NCBI GenBank assembly: GCA_022866645.1
Contig: JALHUQ010000129.1
Span: forward strand, 1-13,479
DNA: 13,479 nucleotides
From: Woeseiaceae bacterium
GTDB taxonomy: Bacteria > Pseudomonadota > Gammaproteobacteria > Steroidobacterales > Woeseiaceae
Direction of reading: 5' to 3'
Shown here: positions 1 through 6,701 of the stretch, piece by piece
How positions within the stretch are numbered: position 1 is the first letter of the stretch
How the letters are laid out: each line of letters opens with the position of its first letter
The notes under the pieces: generated by a model
What the model saw: only the letters and a program-made list of their open reading frames with translations
Told to the model about the DNA's origin: nothing
Databases searched by the model: none
Made by a program: the position numbers and the translations under genes

Positions 1-1194
1 ATTCTGCGCCCTATCCGCGAAGGCATGGCCGTCGGCAGTGGTTCCGACACCGTTCCCTATCTGTTTATGGGCACGTTTGCGGTGATGATGATCGCGACGC
101 CGATATTTGGTTGGGTCGCATCCCGCTACGCAAGGCGCACATTCTTGCCCTGGGTATACCTTTTCTTCATATCGAACATTTTGATTTTCTGGCTGCTTTT
201 CTCCCAGACGACTGACGACAGCGCTGACCGCGTCTGGCTTGGCCGTACGTTTTTTGTCTGGCTCAGTGTATTCAATCTGTACGTCGTTTCCGTTTTCTGG
301 AGCTTCATGGCGGATATCTATAGTCGCGACCAGGGTCGGCGTCTTTTCGGTTTCATCGCCGCCGGTGGCAGCATCGGTGCGCTGTTTGGTGGAGCCGCCA
401 CCACCGCGTTTGTCGTTCAAATTGGTCTTGAGAATCTGTTTCCTGCCGCAGCGATCCTATTGTTGCTGGCTGTTCTTTGTATCGGCCGGCTCAGTGGCTG
501 GATCGAAAGCGAACGCGAAACCGAAAATCGCGTAACGGCAGACATCGATGCGCCATTGGGCGGTAACCCACTTGGCGGCATCACGCACGTGTTTCAGTCC
601 AAATACTTCTTGGTAATAGTCGCGAGCTCGATGATAGCCAGTTTGCTTGGCACTGCGCTGTATATGTTCGCCATTCAACTCGTGGAAGACTCCATTCCAG
701 GGGCCAATGCCCGCATCGAATTCTTTTCGAATATTAATTCCTGGACCAACCTGTTCGCATTACTCGGTCAGATGTTTCTGGTCAGGTATGTCGTTGTCCG
801 TTTCGGTATCGGACGCTCCCTTGCACTATTACCGATAGTCTCAATCGCGGGATTCGTGTTATTGGCATTCGATCCGGTACTCGGCATCGTGGCGTTCCTC
901 ACAATCGCTCGCAGGGCGCTCGGCTTTAGCTTCAGCAAGCCAACCACCGACATGTTGTACTCAGTAGTAACTGCTGAAGAAAAATATAAAACCAAAAACT
1001 TCATTGATACCGCAGTCTATCGCTTCGGCGATATCGTCGGTACCTGGATGGTTCAACTCATGATGGGTCTGGGTATCGCCGGCGTTTCGCTGGTCATGCT
1101 GCCGTTCGCTCTGCTTTGGAGCGCTATTTCGCTGTGGCTGGGACGCGACTACAAACGTCAGGCGATCGCACTTAAAAACAGGGGTATCGAGTGA
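1..1194 (+). CDS. MFS transporter, NTP/NDP-exchanger-like (5' end outside window)
   Basis: This is a polytopic inner-membrane transporter that lacks its N-terminus. The reading frame is open from base 1, and the residues before the first Met (ILRPIREG, then MAVGSG) continue a pattern typical of this subfamily, so the true start lies upstream. Seen directly: about ten hydrophobic segments, a short basic loop after the second segment (ASRYARR), the stretch SVFWSFMADIYSRDQGRRLFGF followed by a Gly-rich helix (AAGGSIGALFGGAA), a charged central loop (WIESERETEN), and a basic C-terminal tail. Family knowledge: proteins with the LRPIRE and FWSFMAD-type motifs are annotated as MFS or NTP/NDP-exchange-like transporters in free-living proteobacteria, usually with unknown substrate. 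The stop overlaps the aldo/keto reductase start by four bases (GTGA), which suggests one operon. The substrate cannot be told from sequence. The superfamily call is firm and the exchanger-like label is tentative. Confidence 0.82.
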   Translation: MLRPIREGMAVGSGSDTVPYLFMGTFAVMMIATPIFGWVASRYARRTFLPWVYLFFISNILIFWLLFSQTTDDSADRVWLGRTFFVWLSVFNLYVVSVFWSFMADIYSRDQGRRLFGFIAAGGSIGALFGGAATTAFVVQIGLENLFPAAAILLLLAVLCIGRLSGWIESERETENRVTADIDAPLGGNPLGGITHVFQSKYFLVIVASSMIASLLGTALYMFAIQLVEDSIPGANARIEFFSNINSWTNLFALLGQMFLVRYVVVRFGIGRSLALLPIVSIAGFVLLAFDPVLGIVAFLTIARRALGFSFSKPTTDMLYSVVTAEEKYKTKNFIDTAVYRFGDIVGTWMVQLMMGLGIAGVSLVMLPFALLWSAISLWLGRDYKRQAIALKNRGIE

Positions 1195-2108
1195 ACGAGG
1201 ATTACTGGAATCGTCGCGACCTAATCGCGGCTGGACTCGCTCTTGGGATAACACCTAATGTCGCATTGCCAACTGAAAACACTCAAATGATAAACAAGAC
1301 AATTCCAGGCAGTGGTGAGTCCCTGCCGGTCATCGGACTCGGAACCTATGAGGTTTTCGACGTCGAAAGTTCGCAGGAGGAACTCGACCTACGCAGGAGC
1401 ATCGTTGAGATCTTGACGACCAGCGGCGGGACGCTGCTCGATACATCACCTATGTACAATCGCGCCGAAAAAGTGATTGGGGACCTTATTGAATCCGGCA
1501 CCGCACGGGAGCCACTCTTCCTGGCGACGAAAGTCTGGACTAACGGTCGCGACGCCGGTATCCGCCAAATGCAGCGTTCGTTCGACCTGATGCAGACCGA
1601 GCGTATCGACCTCATGCAGGTTCACAACCTTCGCGACACAGCGGTGCATATGGATACCATTCGAGAGTGGCAAGACGCTGATCGAATTCGCTATAGCGGG
1701 CTGACGCACTATGCTGCGGGAGCTCACATCGATTTGGGCCGTGAGATGCAAAGCTTCAAACCGGATTTCATCCAGGTCAACTACTCCCTGGGCGAGCGAG
1801 AGGCGGAAGATCGATTGTTGCCTATGGCGCAGGAGCTGGGCGTCGCTGTCCTCATCAATCGTCCATTTCAGGCCGGCAGACTATTCAGCGCCGTCGCCGG
1901 GAAACCCTTGCCCGACTGGGCCCACGACTTTGCAGCAAGCTGGGGACAATTCTTTCTGAAGTTCATCATCAGCCATCCGGCCGTCACCTGCGTCATCCCG
2001 GCGACCAGCAAGACGAGTCACATGATTGATAATCTCGGCGCCGGTACAGGCATACTACCCGACCCCGCCATGCGCAAACGCATGATTGATTACTTCGCGA
2101 GCCTCTAA
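1191..2108 (+). CDS. aldo/keto reductase with Tat-like N-terminus
   Basis: This is an NAD(P)H-dependent oxidoreductase of the aldo/keto reductase superfamily, 305 residues, predicted to fold as a TIM barrel. The catalytic tetrad is visible: Asp84 (LLDTSPMY), Tyr89, Lys114 (ATKVW) and His145 (MQVHN). The barrel also shows GLGTYE near residue 49 and the late motif VIPATSK near 268, which usually contacts the cofactor phosphate. The start is GTG, overlapping the transporter stop by four bases, with AGGGG at 1180-1184 as a plausible ribosome binding site. Residues 6-27 (WNRRDLIAAGLALG, then a short hydrophobic run) resemble a twin-arginine signal, so the protein may be exported folded. This is inference: the motif lacks the usual Phe-Leu-Lys. 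A later ATG at 1287 would give a cytoplasmic enzyme starting just before the barrel. The substrate is unknown. Confidence 0.88.
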   Translation: MNEDYWNRRDLIAAGLALGITPNVALPTENTQMINKTIPGSGESLPVIGLGTYEVFDVESSQEELDLRRSIVEILTTSGGTLLDTSPMYNRAEKVIGDLIESGTAREPLFLATKVWTNGRDAGIRQMQRSFDLMQTERIDLMQVHNLRDTAVHMDTIREWQDADRIRYSGLTHYAAGAHIDLGREMQSFKPDFIQVNYSLGEREAEDRLLPMAQELGVAVLINRPFQAGRLFSAVAGKPLPDWAHDFAASWGQFFLKFIISHPAVTCVIPATSKTSHMIDNLGAGTGILPDPAMRKRMIDYFASL

Positions 2109-2526
2109 ATTGCAGAATACCGGTTTAATTCGTCGCGCGGCTGCGATGCTCTACGACGGCTTGCTGATCCTCGCGCTGCTGTTTTTGGCGACATTGCCAT
2201 TCATTGCGGTTCGCGGCGGAGAGCCCGTCGAGCCCACCGGAAACCTCGGCTACCGAATCGTTCTTGGTTTGGTTATATACGGATTCTTTGTTGGATTCTG
2301 GACGCGGTCCGGTCGCACCCTGGGTATGCAGTCATGGCGATTGCAACTCGAAACCCCTGCCGGCGGTCACCCTGCGTTTACAACCGCGACGCTGCGATTC
2401 TTTGCCGCCATCGTGTCATGGCTACCCTGCGGGCTGGGTTTTCTATGGCAACTCTGGGACAAAGATAAATTGACCTGGCACGATCGCATCAGCAAGACGC
2501 GTATCGTGTATTACCCCAAGCCATAG
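2086..2526 (+). CDS. RDD family small membrane protein
   Basis: This is a small integral membrane protein of the RDD family, 146 residues from the ATG at 2086, or 138 from an in-frame TTG at 2110. The family's conserved residues are visible: LIRRAAAMLYDG at the start of the first helix (Arg and Asp), RSGRTLGMQSWRLQL after the second, and WHDRISKTRIV near the C-terminus (final Asp). Three hydrophobic segments fit the usual topology. The ATG overlaps the reductase gene by 23 bases, while the TTG lies just after the reductase stop. Neither has a good ribosome binding site, so the start is uncertain. RDD proteins have no general assigned function, although some have been linked to ion transport. 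The position suggests co-transcription with the transporter and reductase. The 3' end stops one base before the convergent lptG. Confidence 0.85.
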   Translation: MITSRASKLQNTGLIRRAAAMLYDGLLILALLFLATLPFIAVRGGEPVEPTGNLGYRIVLGLVIYGFFVGFWTRSGRTLGMQSWRLQLETPAGGHPAFTTATLRFFAAIVSWLPCGLGFLWQLWDKDKLTWHDRISKTRIVYYPKP

Positions 2527-2527
2527 A

Positions 2528-3592
2528 TCAGCGTACTCGAGATAACGCGAATACGGTGATGACCATCAATGCCACCGTCGGCAACCAGGCGACAATAATT
2601 GGGTTCAGATCGAATACCTCCCCCGAATTCGCCAGCGACTCACTGGCCAGATAATAAGCAAGACCGATCACCACACCAATCATCAGCCGGCCTCCTGAGC
2701 CGCCCGTTCTGAGTGAGCCGAAGACAAACGCCAGAGCCAGAATCGGCATAATCAGCACAGTGAAAGTTCGCGACACGCGGTACCAAAACTCGGTTTCATA
2801 TTTCGTCGCATCGAGGCTGTTCTTGCGCAGATACGTGATGTAGCTGAGCAACTCCCGGGCTGACAGGCTCATGGGTTTTGCGAGTGAGGTACCCAAGACA
2901 TCAGCGTTCACCTCGAATGATTCGATCGATCGTGATGACTGAAGAACCTGAACGCCGTCGTTCTGAAATTGGGTCTCGCGAAGATTTTCAAGTATCCAGT
3001 TATCGTTCTCGTCAATACCAGAATTTTCGGCCACGGCGACCGATTGCAAACGATCCCCGTCAAACTTGAATACATAAAGACTGCCAAACTCAAGCTCGGG
3101 ACTGACTTTCTCGAGATGCAGATAGGTCGACCCGTCCTTGACCCACGCTTCGTTGCCGACGCGATCGTCGTCTTGCTCAGAGCGTGCTTCCATGCGCATG
3201 TTCCGCGCGTAAGTATCGAGCGGCGGCCCGATGAATTCGCCGAGCAAAGCCGTGAATACGAGCAACACGCCGCCGGATAAGGCCACCATGCCCGACAATT
3301 CACGTACCGAGAGTCCGGCGGATCGCATGACGATGATTTCACTATTGCCAGCTAAAGCACCGAGCCCCAGCAGTGACCCGATCAGAACGGCAATGGGCAA
3401 CATCGCGAACGCGAGATTGGGCAATCGAAATGCCGTGTAGAGTATCGCCTGCACGGTCTGGTAATCACCTATCGTGTCGTCGAGTTCTCCTATGAATTCG
3501 AATAAGCCCGCCAACGCAAGAAGCACTATCAGAACCAAAGCCGTGCTCGCGAATATGGTGCGCATCAGGTATTGGCTGAGGATGCCGTTCAT
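2528..3592 (-). CDS. lptG: LPS export ABC transporter permease LptG
   Basis: LptG is one of two inner-membrane permeases of the LptB2FG complex, which extracts lipopolysaccharide from the inner membrane and passes it to LptC and LptA. The protein has 354 residues, the usual length. Six membrane segments are seen near residues 12-34, 58-80, 100-118, 272-294, 302-320 and 330-349. The periplasmic beta-jellyroll domain lies between the third and fourth (about 120-265). The motif NSEIIVMRSAG (Glu85) is the coupling helix that contacts the LptB ATPase, and ANSGEVFDLNPIIVAWLPT near the C-terminus is typical. The frame is open for 91 codons further upstream, but that stretch only shadows lptF. The ATG at 3592 is favoured because AGGAGG sits eight bases before it, it overlaps the lptF stop as ATGA, and it gives the family's normal N-terminus. 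Confidence 0.97.
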   Translation of the reverse strand: MNGILSQYLMRTIFASTALVLIVLLALAGLFEFIGELDDTIGDYQTVQAILYTAFRLPNLAFAMLPIAVLIGSLLGLGALAGNSEIIVMRSAGLSVRELSGMVALSGGVLLVFTALLGEFIGPPLDTYARNMRMEARSEQDDDRVGNEAWVKDGSTYLHLEKVSPELEFGSLYVFKFDGDRLQSVAVAENSGIDENDNWILENLRETQFQNDGVQVLQSSRSIESFEVNADVLGTSLAKPMSLSARELLSYITYLRKNSLDATKYETEFWYRVSRTFTVLIMPILALAFVFGSLRTGGSGGRLMIGVVIGLAYYLASESLANSGEVFDLNPIIVAWLPTVALMVITVFALSRVR

Positions 3593-4671
3593 CTGAACCA
3601 CCTCCTCGGATAGCCGTTTTGAACGGCGAGCAATCCCAACGCGAACGTCAGGACACACGCATGTACCCACCAGATACCGAGTGCTGGCGAAATGGTTGAC
3701 TGCTCGACCCAGACCTTGGCCGCGCCCATCATATTCAGATAAATAATGAAAACCAACAGACCGATCGAAAGTCGCCCGTAACGTCCGGCTCGCGGCTGAC
3801 TTCTGCTCAGCGGCACGGCCAGAATGGCGAGAATTATGGTCGATATCGGAATGCTGAGCCGCCATTGAAATTCGGCAATGTGTTGTGGCTCATCCGATTG
3901 CATCAAATCAAAAAAGGCCATCGTCCACGGCTTCGGGTCCGGCGGAGTCAGGCTCGGCAGACGATAAGGCACACCGTGTTCGGCGAATTCGATAACGCGA
4001 AACTCTGTGGTTCCGGGCACACCTTCGTAGCGTCGTCCATTGTGCAGCACCAGCATGCGAACGTCCGGATCGTCCACAACCGCCATTTCACCGAGCTCGG
4101 CAATGACGACTTCAACACCGCCATCTTTCACTCGTCGCTGCATGAAGACTTTTTCCATTTGGCCCTTGGCGTTAACGGCATGGCCGTAAACCACTGCACC
4201 ATCCGGTCCAACCACAGTGAACTGGCCCGGCTCGATACTGGTCAGATCAGCCCCCCGGCGCACCTCTGCACTGATCCGTTCGATACGCGTCAACGCCCAG
4301 GGCCCGCCTTCTATCGCGAGCCACGCAACACTGAGCACGAGTGGCAGCATTAACCAGGTGAGTGGCCGGTAAATGCCGGATGGGCCAACTCGACAGGCCA
4401 TCATTGCAGGCAGCTCGCTGTCCCGATACAGACGACCGAGTGCCAGCATGATCGCCAGGAACAAGCCGATGGGCACCAGAATGGTCAGATACTGCACGGC
4501 CGACAGCCCGATGACGTCAATTGCCGCATCTTTGGGCAATTTGCCCTTTGCAACCTCACCGAGTACTCGTGCAAACTGATTGGTGAGCAGGATCAGCAAT
4601 AAAACCATCGTGACCCCGATCCAGGTCGTGGCGATTTCGCGAAAAATGTACCGATCGAGAATACGGGTCAT
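3589..4671 (-). CDS. lptF: LPS export ABC transporter permease LptF
   Basis: LptF is the partner permease of LptG in the LptB2FG lipopolysaccharide exporter of the inner membrane. It has 360 residues, a typical length. The N-terminus (ILDRYIFREIATTW) is characteristic of the family. Membrane segments are seen near residues 14-34, 55-78, 103-121, 272-288, 300-317 and 330-350, with the periplasmic jellyroll domain between about 125 and 265. The coupling helix reads RDSELPAMMACRVGPSG (Glu86), the site expected to engage LptB. The loop LTPPDPKPWTMAFFDLM before the fourth segment and EFQWRLSIPIS at its start are usual for LptF. It is first in a two-gene operon, overlaps lptG by four bases and diverges from pepA across 105 bases. 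No strong ribosome binding site is seen, but the start fits homologues. Confidence 0.97.
   Translation of the reverse strand: MTRILDRYIFREIATTWIGVTMVLLLILLTNQFARVLGEVAKGKLPKDAAIDVIGLSAVQYLTILVPIGLFLAIMLALGRLYRDSELPAMMACRVGPSGIYRPLTWLMLPLVLSVAWLAIEGGPWALTRIERISAEVRRGADLTSIEPGQFTVVGPDGAVVYGHAVNAKGQMEKVFMQRRVKDGGVEVVIAELGEMAVVDDPDVRMLVLHNGRRYEGVPGTTEFRVIEFAEHGVPYRLPSLTPPDPKPWTMAFFDLMQSDEPQHIAEFQWRLSIPISTIILAILAVPLSRSQPRAGRYGRLSIGLLVFIIYLNMMGAAKVWVEQSTISPALGIWWVHACVLTFALGLLAVQNGYPRRWFR
3601..3606 (-). promoter_or_regulatory. ribosome binding site of lptG
   Basis: On the minus strand this reads AGGAGG, a full Shine-Dalgarno core, eight bases before the lptG ATG and inside the last codons of lptF. 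It decides the lptG start against the long upstream open extension. It also means lptG can recruit ribosomes itself as well as through coupling at the ATGA overlap. Confidence 0.85.
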
Positions 4672-4776
4672 CGGTGTCCGGGAATGGCGTAGCTGTAGAT
4701 AGCCGAAACGGTTAGACTACCTGCTTTATTTTGCCCGTGACAGCCCCGGAATAATAACAAGGCAACCCGAGAAGTT
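4672..4776. promoter_or_regulatory. divergent lptF-pepA control region
   Basis: This 105-base non-coding stretch separates two divergent genes, so promoters for both must lie in or near it. An AT-rich patch (4750-4757, AATAATAA) with TTGCCC at 4731-4736 could serve pepA, but the 13-15 base spacing is too short for a good sigma-70 promoter. No convincing promoter can be read for lptF. An imperfect inverted repeat occupies 4695-4720. PepA of Escherichia coli is also a DNA-binding regulator, so self-regulation here is possible but not shown by the sequence. Confidence 0.55.
4695..4720. repeat. imperfect inverted repeat between lptF and pepA
   Basis: The arms are TAGCCG (4700-4705) and CGGTTA (4709-4714) around AAA, flanked by a second pair, GTAG (4695-4698) and CTAC (4717-4720), with one and two unpaired bases between the pairs. 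As plus-strand RNA this is a 10-pair bulged hairpin with one G-U pair, followed by the T-rich run CTTTATTTT. On the minus strand it falls in the probable lptF leader. It could be an operator or a hairpin. Confidence 0.4.
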
Positions 4777-6273
4777 ATGAAATACTTTACAACGACCAGC
4801 AATGTTTCTCGACGAGCCGCCGATTGCGTCATCGTCGGCGTCTACAAGCGCGGCAAACTCGGTACCGGTGCCGCTGATATCGACGCAGCCAGCAAAGGAT
4901 TCCTGCGGGGCCTCATTAAGTCGGGTGATATTTCAGGTGAACCCGGCCGCGTTGCCGTATTGACCGCCGTGCCGGGCGTCAAGGCGACCCGGGTAGCGGT
5001 TGTTGGTCTGGGAAAAACAGGGGAAATGAACGCTGCCGGGTTTCGAAAAGCTGTCGCAACCGCGACCCGCGCTATTGCTCATACAAAGGCAAAGCAAGTG
5101 CTCAACGCTCTGACGCTGGAGCCGGTTGCCAATTGCGACGCTTACTACCTCGCACGCCACACCGTTGAAACCATCAGCGAGTCGCTGTATCGCTTCGATC
5201 AAATGAAAAGCGGTCGCAAGAGCCCGGCAATGCCCTTGCACACCATTGGTCTTGCTGTTCTGAAAAGCGGTGATGCGAAGAAAGCAGCGCGTGGGGCCGC
5301 GCATGGCGACGGCATTGCGGCGGGCGTATCGCTCGCGAAAGATCTTGGCAACCTCCCAGCCAACGTTTGCACACCAACGTACCTCGCTCGCGTGGCGAAA
5401 AACCTCGCCAGTGGTAACGGCAAGCTGACAACACGCGTTCTCAGTGAAGCAGAAATGAAGAAGCTTGGCATGGGATCTTTGCTGTCCGTTACAGCAGGCG
5501 CTGTCGAACCCGCCAAATTGATCGTTATGCATTACAAGGGTGCCGGCAGCGAACAGCCCGTTGTCCTGGTCGGCAAAGGCGTGACATTCGATACCGGCGG
5601 CATTTCATTGAAGCCCGGTGTCGGCATGGACGAGATGAAATTCGACATGTGCGGAGCAGCGAGCGTCATCGGCGCAATGGCCACCATCAGCAAATTGAAG
5701 TTGCCGATCAATGTGACCGTCGTCGTTCCCGCCGTTGAGAATATGCCTAGCGGTACGGCAACGCGACCCGGTGATATCGTCAAGAGCATGTCAGGACAAA
5801 CGATTGAGGTACTGAATACGGATGCCGAGGGACGCCTGATCTTGTGTGACGCGCTGACCTATTCACGGCGCTTCAAACCCGCCGCCATTATCGATGTCGC
5901 GACCTTGACCGGTGCTTGTGTCGTCGCGCTCGGGAATCATAGATGTGCGATTTATTCAAACAACGACAGCTTGCGTGAAGAGCTTTTTGGCGCGGGAAAT
6001 GCAGCCGAAGACCTGGGCTGGCCTATGCCGATGGGTGAACCGTATGCGGCCCAGTTAAAAAGTAACTTCGCCGACATGGCCAATATCGGTGGCTCGGGTG
6101 GCGGCTCCGTCACTGCAGCCTGCTTCCTCGGCAAGTTCACCGACGGCATGGTATGGGGTCATCTGGATATAGCTGGCGTGGCCTGGAAATCCGGCGTTGA
6201 GAAAGGCGCCTCCGGGCGGCCGGTATCATTGCTGACCGAGTTCCTGTTGGCTCGCGCCGGCGCCCTGCCCTGA
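4777..6273 (+). CDS. pepA: leucyl aminopeptidase PepA (M17 family)
   Basis: This is a cytosolic dinuclear-metal aminopeptidase that removes N-terminal residues from peptides and forms a hexamer in its family. It has 498 residues, close to the roughly 500 of Escherichia coli PepA. The catalytic C-terminal half holds all expected residues: Lys267 and Asp272 in VGKGVTFDTGGISLKP, Lys279, Asp290 in KFDMCGAA, and Asp349, Glu351 and Arg353 in the signature NTDAEGRL. These sit at a constant offset of three from the E. coli numbering. The N-terminal domain (about 1-170) is less conserved, as is normal, and in E. coli it binds DNA in carAB control and Xer recombination. The gene diverges from lptF and is followed after eight bases by holC. 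Only a weak purine run (GAGAAG, two bases before the ATG) is seen as ribosome binding site. The end is a tandem stop, TGATAG. Confidence 0.97.
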   Translation: MKYFTTTSNVSRRAADCVIVGVYKRGKLGTGAADIDAASKGFLRGLIKSGDISGEPGRVAVLTAVPGVKATRVAVVGLGKTGEMNAAGFRKAVATATRAIAHTKAKQVLNALTLEPVANCDAYYLARHTVETISESLYRFDQMKSGRKSPAMPLHTIGLAVLKSGDAKKAARGAAHGDGIAAGVSLAKDLGNLPANVCTPTYLARVAKNLASGNGKLTTRVLSEAEMKKLGMGSLLSVTAGAVEPAKLIVMHYKGAGSEQPVVLVGKGVTFDTGGISLKPGVGMDEMKFDMCGAASVIGAMATISKLKLPINVTVVVPAVENMPSGTATRPGDIVKSMSGQTIEVLNTDAEGRLILCDALTYSRRFKPAAIIDVATLTGACVVALGNHRCAIYSNNDSLREELFGAGNAAEDLGWPMPMGEPYAAQLKSNFADMANIGGSGGGSVTAACFLGKFTDGMVWGHLDIAGVAWKSGVEKGASGRPVSLLTEFLLARAGALP

Positions 6274-6281
6274 TAGCGATC

Positions 6282-6701
6282 GTGGCTCAAATCTATTTCT
6301 ATGTTCTCGATCGTGTCGATGAACACTCGCGAAACACTCTCGCTTGCAAGCTGGCCGAAAAAGCCTGGCGGCTGGAGAACACTATTCATATTCACACGAT
6401 GACGCAGGCCGCCGCGGAACATCTTGATGAGCTCCTGTGGACTTTTCGCGATGGCAGTTTCGTACCGCACGAATTGGCGAGTAGCGGCAAGAACGCTCCG
6501 GTGACCATAGGCTACGGCGACCAGAGCGTCGAACCGCGCGATCTGTTAATTACGCTGTGCGATGAAATTCCGCCATTCGCCGATACATTCCCGCGCGTTG
6601 CGGAACTCGTCAGCTCCGACGAGTCCTGCCGCAACAAAAGCCGGCAACGATACGCAATCTACCGTGACCAAGGTCATAAATTAGAAACACACAAGATCTG
6701 A
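6282..6701 (+). CDS. holC: DNA polymerase III chi subunit HolC
   Basis: Chi is the clamp-loader accessory subunit that pairs with psi (HolD) and contacts single-strand binding protein, linking the replisome to coated lagging-strand DNA. The protein has 139 residues, slightly shorter than the 147 of Escherichia coli. Recognisable features in order: the first strand QIYFYVLD, a helix with CKLAEKAWR, the segment HLDELLWTFRDGSFVPHELA (the best signature), PVTIGYGD, the strand EPRDLLITL, and a C-terminal RQRYAIYRDQGHKLETHKI. It starts at GTG, eight bases after the pepA stop, and no clear ribosome binding site is visible, so translation may be coupled to pepA. An internal start is unlikely because the first strand would be lost. 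The stop shares one base with the valS ATG (TGATG). Confidence 0.93.
   Translation: MAQIYFYVLDRVDEHSRNTLACKLAEKAWRLENTIHIHTMTQAAAEHLDELLWTFRDGSFVPHELASSGKNAPVTIGYGDQSVEPRDLLITLCDEIPPFADTFPRVAELVSSDESCRNKSRQRYAIYRDQGHKLETHKI

Noticed and set aside
3593..3865. N-terminal extension of lptG by 91 codons
   Set aside because: It overlaps lptF throughout, has no membrane or domain character, and the ATG at 3592 has an ideal ribosome binding site and gives the family's normal N-terminus.
3865..4353. Plus-strand open frame of 162 codons opposite lptF
   Set aside because: It lies antisense to a clear LptF coding region, its composition is typical of a shadow frame, and it has no recognisable motif.
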